Source: Ceriagrion tenellum | Taxonomy: Eukaryota; Arthropoda; Insecta; Odonata; Coenagrionidae | DNA: 64,000 bases | Reading direction: 5' to 3' | NCBI GenBank assembly: GCA_963169105.1 | Contig: OY720643.1 | Coordinates: 80,025,696-80,089,695 of the forward strand | Shown: piece after piece, positions 24,541 through 37,840 of the stretch | Layout: each line of letters opens with the position of its first letter | Numbering within the stretch: the first letter of the stretch is position 1 | Made by a program: the position numbers and the translations under genes | The notes under the pieces: model-generated | What the model was told of the DNA's origin: nothing | Databases searched by the model: none | The model's input: the letters and a program-made list of their open reading frames with translations, nothing else

Positions 24541-26409
24541 TCAATAAAGTCAGCGTCGGCAATTGCTAGCTATCAGGTAGCTGCATCCAGCATATCTTGC
24601 TCTATCCTTGGACCACATTTATTCCATTCTCGGTCTTCATCCGTATTGATTTGCATGCTACTTGCCTTCCATTAATGGTCCAAGTCAATTGTATCGCATG
24701 ACATCTAAGGAAATTGTGTCACATGTAAATGAATCCAATAATTTTATCTGTCCCTCCCCATAGAGTTTGACATAATACCCTATGCGCATATTTCTTTTTT
24801 CCAACTGTTTGCAGGACTTTTTAGCCCTCATTTTTTAATAGTTCCTTTGACAGATTTATGTTCGCAGTGGTGCTCGCAGTAGTTCGCAATAGTGGTATCG
24901 CAGATGAGACAAATTCTTGCGAGTAGTGATAAAAAATGTTCAATAGTATTTCAGATCGGGACTTCTAACAGTCGTAAGAAGGAAAGAATAACCGTCGAAG
25001 AGGCTCATTTTAAGCCCATTTTTGCAAACACCTAAAACCAAACACCATGGAATGTGAGGAATTTCACCACCTATACATACTATTCAAAGACGTATTCAGA
25101 TTGGGCAGCGCCGTTACTATAAAACTACGTATGTTCAAAACCTTTGGAGAGTATGTACACTAATTCCAACTTCAAAGGATTAGACATTTTACGAAGGTCA
25201 TAAAATATTTATCAGATGCCTCCTGAAAAAAAAGTGAACATTTTTTGTTTTTTATAAGATATTATTCCAAAAAAATATAATATTTTTAAAAGCTATAATC
25301 ATGGTGCGTACAAGTTTGCAGCAATGCACACAAGGACACCAATTTTTTTGTAAGACGTGGAAGCGAAATCACATGAAGTAAATGTAGGAGAGATTAAGAG
25401 TTCGTGCCTGCATCATTCAGTTGACAGGAATTCGATATTTCACGCAGAATAATGAATGATTCTACTTCTCTCCAAGGTGTGAAACAAATATTTTCGCGAA
25501 AAATACAGATAATGATCAAGTTACTCAAGTTATTAGTCTCCTATGATAGCTTTGATTGTTCTCATTATGTTTTATTGTTAGCATATGTCTATATCAATAT
25601 TTCATTTTATACACAATTAAATTCTTAAAATGTTCTTACAAAGGTTCTGGGCAACCAGTCGCCAAAATTTTCCATTAAATATACCTTGTTCATCACAATT
25701 TATTACTTATTATGTTCAATAAAATGAAATAGTACCACAAAAATTGATCAATCCTAACAAAAAATGCTAGCTAAATAAGCAATTATGCCCCGATTAGTAA
25801 AATAACGTAAAATAAAATACAACTTAGAACTACTACGTTGATTAGAGCCAAATATTTATCTTATTAATTTAGCTTAAATTTATAGGCCTTACGCTAACAA
25901 GTCGTTCAATGAGGGAAGAGAATCGCAAAAATACCTAAGGAAGAGTCAAGGTATGCCATTATATTACATTCTTATTTCTTTAATGATCTTCCAATTTTCT
26001 CATTAACAAAATAACCGTAATCAGTGGAGTAATTCCTGGAATTTTCAATGGAATGCGGTTATTCAAAGCTCTCTAAATTAATTAAAGTCCACCATAATTA
26101 AAAAAAATAATATTAATTTACGTCGCTAAAGTGTCAATTCCGAATTTTGAAGTCAAATTTTTTCAAGCCATGTAAGCTATAGAGTAGTTTTTCACGTGGA
26201 GGGCACTGTATTTTCAGCTTCTAAAGCCATTGCATAAGTTAGTAATATAATACAGTATAAGTAAAATATAATTTAGTGTCGAATAAATAAGTAAAAATAA
26301 CTATATTATATATCTAGTCAAAAATAAGAGAGACGACGTCTAAAATCCTAGTATGTGCGAGAAAAATGTTAAACGTAGCATTTACACTAAAAGGTGAGAA
26401 ACCAGAGAA
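24541..26409. other. AT-rich stretch, no gene recognised
   Basis: No long open frame, hairpin or repeat was noticed. Confidence 0.45.
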
Positions 26410-26990
26410 AATGAATTCCTTCGCCTATTCCGTAAGTATCATCCCGTGGAACGGAAGAAGAACAACGGGCATCAAGTGGAGAATACCCCAAGGATAAAAA
26501 TGACTTCATGGGAAAAAGACAACCGCTGCTTCTCAAAGAAGATATGACTACAATCCAGGAAGCAGTATGTGAAAAAATTCGTGAAGAGCGTATAATTCTA
26601 CGAATTGGAAGCATCGTTTGAAACCTGGTGCTGAAGGAGTATGCTGAAGATAAAATGGACGGAAAAATAAGAAATGATAAAGAGTACAGAAGAGTGGAAG
26701 AGGGAAGAACTGTATGGAACACCAAGCATAAAAGAAGAAGCAGATAGATTTGAAAGAAGCTGGGACATAATGGTTTAGTTAAGTACATAATTGAAGGAAA
26801 AATTAAGGGAAATGCCCACAGAGGAAGACCCAGGAATAGGTTCTTGGGCCAAATAAAGAGGAAAGAAGAGCTATAAGATAGCAAGGGAACAATCATTAGA
26901 TAGGAAAGGGTGGAGGGCTGCAGCCAACTAATCATAGAATTAACGAACCAAAAAATGAAAGCCATCGAAGTCATCAGGATAAAGAAGCCC
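26410..26990 (+). mobile_element. Decayed LINE reverse-transcriptase C-terminus
   Basis: On the plus strand, despite several stops and shifts, the order of blocks is that of an insect LINE tail: KMDGKIRNDKEYRRVEEGRT, VWNT, GHNGLVKYIIEGKIKGN, then AHRGRPRNRFLGQIK. The 195-codon open frame on the opposite strand (26387-26974) is its antisense shadow, not a gene. The copy is dead and 5'-truncated. The GRPRxRFLGQI motif identifies the region C-terminal to the polymerase domain. Confidence 0.7.
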
Positions 26991-28213
26991 CAAGCAATAT
27001 TTTGATCCTTCAGCTGAACTTTTATTTATTAACATACGAAAAATTCATAACTCAAAGAATGAACTCATTAAATTTTTCGATTCTTGTGCTTCAGAATAGG
27101 TTTCATTTAAATTTGAAATACATTGCAGTACACATAGTGATGCAATACCTTTCCTACGTGAGTTAGCTCAGGTATCTATTAGGAGTCTCAAAAGTGTCAA
27201 ACCTTCCATTTCTGGAAAGGTTTAGGAGAACAATTTGGTTTCAATTTCATCCTCGAAGACGATGGACTACTACGCAATCAAAATAAGAGCATTAATGAGT
27301 TAAATCACGAACTCAAATATCACATCGCAACGCTAATATATATATACATGATACTATATTAATTTTCCAATAATTTTCCTCTGAACACGAGAAGCGATAT
27401 TCCGTTCTACCTTTAAAAACCCTGTAATTTTTTTTTGAGACTGATTCCAAACATTAGTAGCGTGTTTGGTGTGCTAGAGACCCATAATTTTGAATCGTCA
27501 TAGATCTAGACATAGTTACCGAGATAGAATAGAATGGAATATAATTTTATTCATCCAAATAAATATACACATATTACCGCCTAAACCCGATTCAAATTCT
27601 ATTCCTTGAATACATTGGCAGTAGTTCTAGCTGGCATTCACAAAAATATATTACAAAATACATTTTGGCTTTAAAGTAAAAACTGAGAAGATCAATACAG
27701 AGAAGGCACGATAACCATCGCCCTATGCAATCAGAAAAAAGAAAATAGGGGGATAGACTTAACCAACCCTGTCCTTACATTCATACTCTCACCTGAAACG
27801 GATTCTCGACGGCAGGGCAGAAACAGAACGGGTTGCCGCAAAATAGGGTATTGGGAAAACGGCGGGGAGCCAACGGCTGTCACGCAGCAAAAGCTTAATT
27901 AACCGTCGAGAAAGTGAGTCCAATTTGAATCCAGCAATCCGTATCTTTTAATATGGAGACATAAAAGTGGAAGAGAGAGAGAGAGAGAGAGAGGTTGGAG
28001 GCGTGGTTAGAGTGGGAGGACCAGGAAAAGATGACTTTTGAGCGAGTGAGGCGTTTCACCCACGCCGCGAGAAATTACTCTTTCAAGAGAACCAACCCTC
28101 CGTCGAAATTTCGAAACTTTCCACCCCTGCCCTCACTCCCACCCCCTCACTTCTCGATATCACGGGAACCAAAACCAAATCTCGGTCTCGTAATTCGACC
28201 CCTTTCCACTCTA
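26991..28213. other. No recognised gene; GC-rich island with (GA)n
   Basis: AT-rich to about 27770, then GC-richer DNA. A (GA)n microsatellite of about 22 bp lies at 27971-27993. From about 28080 the + strand turns pyrimidine-rich, forming the upstream flank of the duplicated module. A frame at 27995-28306 runs across this skewed DNA and is not recognised. Confidence 0.5.
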
Positions 28214-28551
28214 AAGATTCGACTATTTCCATTCCCATCTCGCCTCTCCTCTTTTCATAACTCCTTTAGTTCCACAGTGGAGCGTCATGGGTCCACTTCC
28301 GTTTAACTTTGACATATTTTAGACAAGACCGCCATTGAAAATAGGAAAATACAATTTTTGAAAACAAATTGGCACTATGAGATATTCTTATGGATATGAC
28401 AAGCAAGATTTGACGCATTAAATGAAATATTTGGAAAATATTGTGGGTCTTACATGTAGATGGAATTCATTTAGCCAATTGCGTAATAATATGTTTTAGA
28501 ATAATGAACGATTCTCTTTACTAATCCTCACTAATGATATTTTACGCAATA
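28214..28551 (+). pseudogene. Exon-like module, copy 1 (broken)
   Basis: This is the first unit of a 338-bp tandem duplication. It has a pyrimidine-rich tract, a branch-site-like TTCATAACT and an acceptor-like CCACAG ending at 28277, followed by an ATG context. The frame then reads MGPLPFNFDIF and hits a TAG, with more stops downstream. The same positions in copy 2 are open. Compared over the 20 codons after ATG, 7 of 11 changed codons are synonymous and lie at third positions. The family is not recognised. It may be a dead duplicate of an exon, or simply duplicated intronic DNA that happens to look exon-like. Confidence 0.45.
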
Positions 28552-28850
28552 AAGAAACGACCATTCCTATTCTCATCTTGCCTCTCCTCTTTTCATAACT
28601 CCTTTACTTCTGCAGTGAAGCGCCATGGGTCCATTTCCATTCAACTTTGATATATTTAAGGCAAAACCGCCGTTGAAGATTGGGAAAGACGTTAAAAAAC
28701 ATATTAATACAATGGGATATTCTCATGATAGTGACAAGCAAGATTTGAAATTAGGAAATGAGTTATTTGAAAAAAGTTGTAGGTTTTACAAGTTGATCAA
28801 ATTCCTTTAGCTAATTGTGTAATAACAAGTTTAAGGCATGAGAAGTAATA
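28552..28850 (+). CDS. Exon-like module, copy 2, possible 61-codon ORF
   Basis: A pyrimidine tract, TTCATAACT and TTCTGCAG (ending at 28615) resemble a 3' splice site. They precede GCCATGG, a good start context, at 28625. The frame 28625-28810 stays open for 61 codons, beginning MGPFPFNFDIFKAKPPLKIG, and is lysine-rich towards the end. I do not recognise the product. No strong downstream splice donor is visible, and an in-frame TGA precedes the ATG, so if real it would be a terminal or single coding exon. The excess of third-position changes against copy 1 is the main reason to suspect coding. The number of sites is small. Confidence 0.35.
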
Positions 28851-28883
28851 TCAGCCGTCCCTTTGTAAAAATTTGTTTCGTTC

Positions 28884-29093
28884 ATAATGAACAATAAAAA
28901 TTTTATTATTTTCACACTTTTTCGTTATTAATCGACTAGGTTGCAACAGAGAAGCTCATAATCAGCGCTTGATAAGACAATGTATATTGACACCTGGTTT
29001 GAAAATAAGGTTTGATAATGACAACCTCTGTTGAAAACCGGTCAGTAAATAATAAAAAAGAGTAAAAATATTAAAAATTTTAATGTTCATTAT
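28884..29093. mobile_element. 210-bp palindromic MITE
   Basis: The ends are imperfect inverted repeats of about 50 bp. ATAATGAACAATAAAAATTT at the left matches the reverse complement of the right end, which reads ATAATGAACATTAAAATTTT. Inner parts such as CAACAGAG also pair. The element interrupts the second unit of the 338-bp duplication: the motif GAACGATTCT found at 28506 in unit 1 reappears at 29115, displaced by the element's length plus the unit period. It brings an AATAAA hexamer (28893-28898). Superfamily is undetermined. Confidence 0.7.
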
Positions 29094-31745
<2,652 letters not shown>

Positions 31746-31761
31746 CGTTTCTATTACAATT

Positions 31762-32071
31762 CATTCATTGCTTCATTCACGCTCTCCAGTACTTAAGATT
31801 TCCAGCTATTTCATGTTGAGTATTCTCCAACCGCATTAACGCAAGTCTTTCTTGTTCTCCCTCTTTCTCACGCAGCATCAAAAATATGCTTTGTTATTTG
31901 ACTCTCATCCATTCTGTCAACATGATCAAACAAGTGAAGAATGACTTTCATTCACCTCCAATACTGGAGCATTAAACCCACATTCCGTCGCGACCTACTG
32001 ATCCTTAACTCTATGCATCCTACTTTTTCAGCAAACACTTTCAGGCTCCCCATTTTTACTGCATCATCATA
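31762..32071 (-). mobile_element. LINE C-terminal fragment, 3' part, split by insertion
   Basis: The minus strand reads MGSLKVFAEKVGCIELRISR, then SRRNVGLMLQYWR, stop, MKVILHLFDHVDRMDESQIT and later GRTRKTCVNAVGEYST. The FDHVDRMDES block and the GRTRKTC block correspond to GHVxRMDE and GRPRKTx of insect LINE tails. Several stops show it is dead. An INE-1-like element follows immediately at 32072, and what seems to be the upstream part of the same LINE resumes beyond it at 32417. Confidence 0.55.
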
Positions 32072-32416
32072 TTTTTATACCCTGCACCACTACGTGGGTA
32101 GGGTATATTGATTTTGTTACAGCAGAAATGTAACGCACTGAAGGAAGCGTGGCAGGTATGGAAAAGTATATATAGAAATGATCAGCATCACCTTACTAGT
32201 CCACCTAGCTATGCCCGCGTGTCTGTCTGCCTCTTTTCACGATAACTTCCGTCAAATTGAGATATCGAGCAGAAATTTGGGTCATAAGCTTCTAGTAGTT
32301 TACAGACAGCCATGTTCTAAAATGGGTTGGATCGGCCCAAAACTACATTTTTTTATACTGAAAAAGGTGTTGGGTATTTAAGCTTCGGCTAGGCCGAAGA
32401 CAATTTCTTTACTAGT
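32072..32416 (+). mobile_element. INE-1/DINE-1-like Helentron-associated element
   Basis: The left end TTTTTATACCCTGCAC folds on AGGGTATA (32077-32084 with 32100-32107). It is followed in order by GTAACGCACTGAAGGAAGCG, AAAAGTATATATA, TGATCAGCATCA, CCTAGCTATG and GTCTGTCTGCC. From memory, that block order is the one seen at the 5' end of Drosophila INE-1/DINE-1, a Helentron-associated non-autonomous element. The right end has a hairpin (CTTCGG and CCGAAG, 32383-32399) followed 12 nt later by CTAG at 32412-32415, as expected for the 3' end of rolling-circle elements. It is about 345 bp and has no coding capacity. The frame at 32178-32381 is incidental. Confidence 0.78.
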
Positions 32417-32620
32417 TTATGCTAATCCTGACAAACACATACATACTGGCTTTGCCATTAAATACCATATAAACTAGTGTACTACGCGCACTCGTGTAAG
32501 ACGCGCACTTCATTTCATGTATGTTGAAATTTAAATCATCGGCCACGGTCTTCATTCTCATTGCAGAAAGTTTTCCGGATCACGGTACTTCTGGCAAAAA
32601 CCAAAGTCTCCAGTAAAAGA
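32417..32620 (-). mobile_element. LINE fragment, upstream part beyond the inserted element
   Basis: On the minus strand VRVLHECA, a stop and YTSLYG are readable at about 32464-32508. They match the VRVLHECVxVPTLxYGSE region of insect LINEs, which precedes the GHVxRMDE region found at 31762-32071. Same strand and correct order support one LINE copy broken by the intervening element. Sequence between the two motifs is poorly preserved. Confidence 0.42.
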
Positions 32621-33264
32621 TTCTCCCTCATAAATAAAGCAGCATTTCCCTTGGTCACGGTGAAGCTCAGAGGAAATTATGTTCACTCTTAGGTATCTTG
32701 AACAATTTCTCTGATTTTTTTCTACAATAAATTGATTGAAACTACCGAATACCTTTCAAATAAAACAAACCCGACCTCTCTTCTATTTTGAGTGTCTTAT
32801 CCTGCCTCCTGCAAACTTAATTTCAGTCTACTAGTCTTACGCCACTGTTATCAGTGGGGAACAACTTGACACATGCCATGAAAATCACAATTTTTTGTTC
32901 TTTTAAGCCGTATATAATTTTTGAAAATCGTATTTAGCCCTGAGCGGAGGAAAGAAACATCTTGTGGAATGTCAAAACATTTTTGACGGATTCAAACGCA
33001 AGACTAAAAAGAAATGTGAATTTCATATGAAAACCATCGTAAACATTGAAATCAAATCAATTGATATATCGACGTCAAAATATTAAATATTATCAAATCA
33101 TCTCGCACATACTAAGTGAACACGAAACTAGAGATCAGTGGGTAGGTATGGTGATAGTGATGGTCTTGAATAGTAAGCTAGCGAACAATACAATACCCAA
33201 CTGAAATATTAAATAGACCTTCCATAGGCCCAGCTGCTTTAGTGGTTTACGGGAAAGGTCAGTC
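32621..33264. other. No recognised feature
   Basis: AT-rich sequence with no long frame, repeat or motif that I can identify. Confidence 0.4.
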
Positions 33265-33327
33265 CTTAATAAAATTAATATTACCTAACATGAATTAAAT
33301 TAAATGTCAGGTAAAATAAAGAAAATG
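33265..33327. repeat. Palindromic arm, left copy
   Basis: The core at 33281-33314 is itself an imperfect palindrome: TTACCTAACAT at one end pairs with ATGTCAGGTAA at the other. It is repeated in inverted orientation at 34492-34525 with two mismatches in 34 bp. Similarity continues outward on both sides (AAAATTAA before, AGGTAAAATAAA after), giving arms of about 60 bp. Confidence 0.85.
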
Positions 33328-34482
33328 GTTGAAGAGTATACCAATTATCAAATTCATTATGTAATTATTCATCTAATGGAAGGACTCGACTCCTTTACGT
33401 TCATTTAGTAATCCCTCACAAGAATTATGTATGTATCGCGTCGTTTTCATGTTATATATATTATGTATTTTGTTTTCTGATCTTAGAGGACATTACGACC
33501 TTGATCAATATACTCTTTTTTATTCCTTCATTTCATTCATTTGACATGAAAAAAATATTTACATTCCTTCTCATACATTCCTTAGCTTTCTTCATTAGGT
33601 TCAGCTTTTGAAACGACCTTTTGTGTCATTAGATCCAACCGGAGGAGGAAGTATGGGCCCGGTAAAACTCGGAAAGAAGAGAGAACTCACCCAGTCAGCA
33701 GGATGGAAAGACTGAGAGGAGTTTAATACACAAGGCTGGACTTCCGAGAAGGGGGTGTTTCAATCTCCATCAAAAATATTCGCCCAAACGGTTGTTAGTC
33801 AACATTTTATTCCCGCGAGAGGGGGGAAAAATCTGGAAAGAGTGGAGATTTTGCGAGAGATGGTGATCCCTGGTGGGATTTCGTTCCGATGCCCGAAAGA
33901 ATTAATGTCTTCCGAGAAGGGATCGTTCCTCGGATCGTCCGAACGCAAAGCACTGAGGCGCAAACCATAAAATGGCAGGGGTACTCAAAGCAGACCGGTT
34001 AGTGAAAAAAGGCAGGAGAGAATTTAAGGCTTAACACACTGCAAGGGTAAAAGAATTGAAGTGAGGTAAGACAAGTAAAACCAATGGTAGGTCACATTTA
34101 GAGTTACAGATGCTAGCGGTATCAAGGCATTCGTGACACTAGAGGACTGCATTCTTCCCTATGTAAATCTAATTTATAACTTTAACAGTAACATACCTAT
34201 TATGAAGCGTAACATCCAGCTAAAGAGTGGTTAACGACTTTTTACATGTCTCTCTCACCCTACTTTCCTGCTATTCACTGCCTTCTGCTACGATAGATGG
34301 AACAACAAAAAATTAGACTCAATTCTCAAAAGGTACATCCAGATTTAGAACTAGAGAAGAACAGATCACACATTAAAAGGAAGATAAAGCGGTGGGAAAC
34401 GACGGTTAGAAAGATGCGATTCTTGAGGAGACTTGTAGGCTTTAAGGTTCAATTAAAGAAACTAAAACTGGGTCATCAATCC
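33328..34482. other. DNA between the palindromic arms, with GC-rich purine-skewed island
   Basis: An island at about 33630-34010 is G/A-rich on the + strand. The frames at 33755-33970 and 34297-34506 are unrecognised. If the two arms are transposon ends, this is the element's cargo. If not, it is ordinary unique DNA. Confidence 0.4.
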
Positions 34483-34543
34483 TTTTTTATTTTACCTAGC
34501 ATTTAATTTAATTCATGTTAGGTAAATTTAATTTTACAGAGAG
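34483..34543. repeat. Palindromic arm, right copy (inverted)
   Basis: TTACCTAGCATTTAATTTAA then TTCATGTTAGGTAA at 34492-34525 is the reverse complement of the left copy apart from two bases. Outer DNA (ATTTAATTTTA after it) also matches the left arm's outer flank in inverse. The span from arm to arm is about 1.28 kb. Confidence 0.85.
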
Positions 34544-34837
34544 TAAATATAGTCTTTCATTCAAACAAAAAAGACATTTTCTATTCATTTAAGGAACAGT
34601 CGTCTCAGTATTTTGAAGTAGAAGGCTTTCATATTAGCTTAAAAATTATTTTCTCATATTTGAATTTTCGTTTTATTCTTTCCGAGGCTTGTATTAGTTT
34701 TGAAAGCAATAATTTAATTCACCACTTGAATGACCTTGAATGAACACCTTGAATGGGTATTTTCAGCAGTAGACCATCTAACTTGGCCTGTGTGCGCCAC
34801 CGTTTTTCACAGGATTTCACAGAATGGTTTAGATTCC

Positions 34838-35403
34838 TGGGAAATTACTAACAGGTTGAATAAAGCGTTAAGTTTTTACCACCAAGGAATGAGTCTTCTT
34901 TGGGACAAAAAATACCAAGAACTGCAAAAATTACCATGCATAAGTCTTACATCGTACCTATCATATCATATAGCCTTGAAAATTGTATGCTATCAAGTAG
35001 AGACAGCGGCAGAATACAAGCCAACGAAATGAAATTCCTAAGGACGATGGTACAAAAGACAAGACTTGACAGGCAAAAAAATGAAGACACTAGAAAACAG
35101 GTTGGATGCAAAATATCACTAATTGAAAACGTCAAGAGATCCACACTGGGATGGAATGGTCTTGTGATGAGGATGGAGCAGAGCAGAGTAGCTAAGGTAT
35201 GGCTGGAAAAGGAAATACCAGGGAAGAGTAGAGTGGGCAGATCAAGAAGGAAGTGGATCGACCAACTGAAACAAGACATCCAACTGAGAGGGAGCTCTTG
35301 GGAGGAAGTTCAATACCAACAAACATACCAAGATAAGAGAAGTTGGAAGGGGCTGATAGACAACACCCGGGAAACTGGAGTTGCTACTTGATGATGATGA
35401 TCT
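34838..35403 (+). mobile_element. LINE reverse-transcriptase C-terminus with (TGA)n tail
   Basis: The first part reads WEITNRLNKALSFYHQ and SLLWDKK. A frameshift near 34905 moves to the frame with PRTAKITMHKSYIVPIISYS, then NEMKFLRTMVQKTRLDRQKN, WNGLVMRMEQSRVAKVWL, GRSRRKWIDQLKQDI and GSSWEEV. These follow the usual order of an insect LINE tail: thumb region, EMKFLR, the GHVxRM equivalent, GRPRxxW and SWEEV. The 163-codon stretch at 34900-35391 is open, so this copy is fairly young except for the shift. The TGA-repeat at 35389-35401 immediately after the coding part is the probable 3' terminus. The 5' end is truncated. Confidence 0.85.
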
Positions 35404-37049
35404 AACTTATCGTACCAAGAAATTAATTGTTCACCATGGAAAAAATATTATCACGAAAAGGTGGCTCTTTGTTGCTCCTACCTACCTTTCATATTATTTC
35501 ATTTCGAAAGAGATGAATTCCATATTTCCATTGTCGATCGGTACTTATTATCACTTACAAATCACTGAATGAAAGACACTTTTTGTGCACTTCTTTCGCT
35601 TCGTTGGCCATTTATAACACATTATTGGTATATAATAAATTATTTTACTACTTCTTCTAGTACGATATCCTTTTTACCTCATTAAACTCTCAGTAAGAAT
35701 GAATTCAATGACAATTTTCAAATTCCACGCTTTTGGACGGTGGTTATCATGGAGGCTACCGATTGCTAGATTGCTTCTTGAAGTTGCATTTAAATCATAC
35801 CGTTTTCATTTGTGTATAATGAGGCAAGGATTGTATTGGGGCTGGATCGCTTATTGATTATTGAGAAAAATTCATTCTACCACGTCCGGAATATCAGTCA
35901 ATAGCGGAAAAGACATGTTAATTCATCCTAAATTATAGATTCGTCTTGATTTTGCCAGTAATAAACACACGAAGGGTTGTCAAGTATATATTCCTGTGAA
36001 ATAAGCGCGGAATCTTTTCCGTCAGGGTTATTTTAGTTTATTGTATATTCATAGATTATAGGAGACTATCTTCTGTACTCTATTAAATAAATAGAATTTG
36101 TTTTATCACTTCTATTACTTTTGAGTATCGCTAAGTTTTCCAAGTTTATCATGTGAATCAAATTTTAGGTTCTTATCAGTTCAAATGAGTTGTATGAGGA
36201 GAATATTAATATAATTACTTGTCGAGAGTGATTTTGCTGTCATCCCAAAGTTCTAAAAGCAATATATTCACTAACAGAGCCCGATAACTGCAGTTTAGCC
36301 ATTATTATGAGCAAAAATATCGAATTAGATTAGAGGAACATCAGATATTCAACTCCTTAACACACACAGAAATAAATCAATCGTCATTAGTTCACATCAG
36401 CAAGTCGAAACCATGAAATTTATCAGACTTTAGCGTCAATAAAATAAGAATAAAACCAGTCGAAATTATCAAGCTTTTATATAGGAACTAATAATTGTTC
36501 ATTATCAGTGAAAAATATTTTGCGCACGATAAAATGATTCTCTCGTGGGTTAATGCAGCTTTTTATGATAAGATATGAGGTGATGTTTTACCTTCCGGTC
36601 AAAGCACGATGCAGATTTTATTCAATTGGAGTAAAGTATGATAGGGAAAAAACGTAACTACAGAACTGTTCCTTCTAGGTCTTTTGAAGAGCCAAGCCAG
36701 CGGCAAATTGTACCTGCGAATTGCTGAATTAATGACGTCTCGCGCGATATCATTATGGCCCTTGAAAATAGACATTGAGGCATTCATTCCTCTATAGGAC
36801 ACGTTCAAGTTCATTTTATTCGCGCGATACACGACACGAAACTCCCTTTGATAAACAACTAAAAAGTGCATCCTTGCTGAACGTGGAAGTCAAGGACGAC
36901 TCACTTCACAAAGATGCAAGAATCGTGACCAGTGCTTCCTTAATGACGTCTTCATTTGAAGACACTTTTCTGTCGGGATTCATCTGCCATGTCCTCCAGT
37001 GAAGCGTACACAGTCACTGTTTATTCTCGAGATCATTTGAGCGAAATGA
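35404..37049. other. No gene recognised; paired CRE-like motifs
   Basis: The 12-mer TTAATGACGTCT occurs twice on the + strand, at 36729-36740 and 36940-36951, each containing a TGACGTC half of the CREB/ATF site. Overlapping frames at 36599-36871 (minus) and 36775-37002 (plus) surround them and are not recognised. The remainder is AT-rich. Confidence 0.4.
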
Positions 37050-37840
37050 ATTGAACTTTGAGAGCGCTGGAGATCTATGGATTTTTACCAAAAGAGATGA
37101 GGAAGTATTTCCTTGGGAGTCACGTGAGACGAGAAACGGAGGATCCCTTTGAAGGACCTCTCACAGGAACAGGTTCAAATAAGGTAGGACAGGTCAGGGG
37201 TGACCTAAGTGACGAAGGAATGAAAAACCAGGAGAGGCCAGAGTACGAAGACGAAGGAGGAACTCATTACTCGTTCATTAAAGGAAGTCGAACCCGGAGA
37301 GCAGTGCCCTTACGGGGCGACAGCACCGGCGGGGGGCGGAACTAAAATTTTGACCCACCTACGGGTAAGGTTCTCAGCCGGAACTGGGTGCGGAGGTAAA
37401 GAGAGGTTTTCGGGTGGGGAGGTCACCCCAGCCATCCATTTGCATAATTCCAGGAGCCGCCCCTCATTCCAGGGGTGGCTACAAACGCCTCTTTTCCCCC
37501 AACGGGATGGCAGTTTTTTTCCTCCTTCCTAATACCCCCCTCAACCTTACGGTTGCCATGCGCACTTTCTTCCTTCCCGTTTTCGCGTGAAGCAGTTTCG
37601 TTTACTCACCGCGGAGGGGCGGTGGCAGCGACTGTAATGCCATTTGTGACCTTATACAAGGAACGGAGGGTGGGTAGACGAGAGGAGAGTATAAGGAGTG
37701 GGGGATATACCCCATGAATTCTTGGTTCAAGTGTACTTATGCTTTCCCCCCTTTCGCCCACCTCAGAATGCCTTTAATGGAGTGAGGTGCTGAGTTATAA
37801 GACGTGCAATTTCTCTCGCCCTACCTTCGAAATCATTCCC
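37050..37840. other. GC-rich island
   Basis: G/A-rich to about 37420 on the + strand, then mixed with a pyrimidine-rich part at 37490-37600. Three consecutive frames (37058-37345, 37350-37532, 37475-37717) are open but arginine/glycine or proline/serine low complexity and unrecognised. Confidence 0.5.

Noticed and set aside
26387..26974. 195-codon open frame on minus
   Set aside because: It is the antisense of a recognisable decayed LINE on the plus strand, and its own product is hydrophobic and unrecognised.
33265..34543. LTR retrotransposon
   Set aside because: The arms are inverted and palindromic, not direct repeats. No primer-binding site or gag-pol frames.
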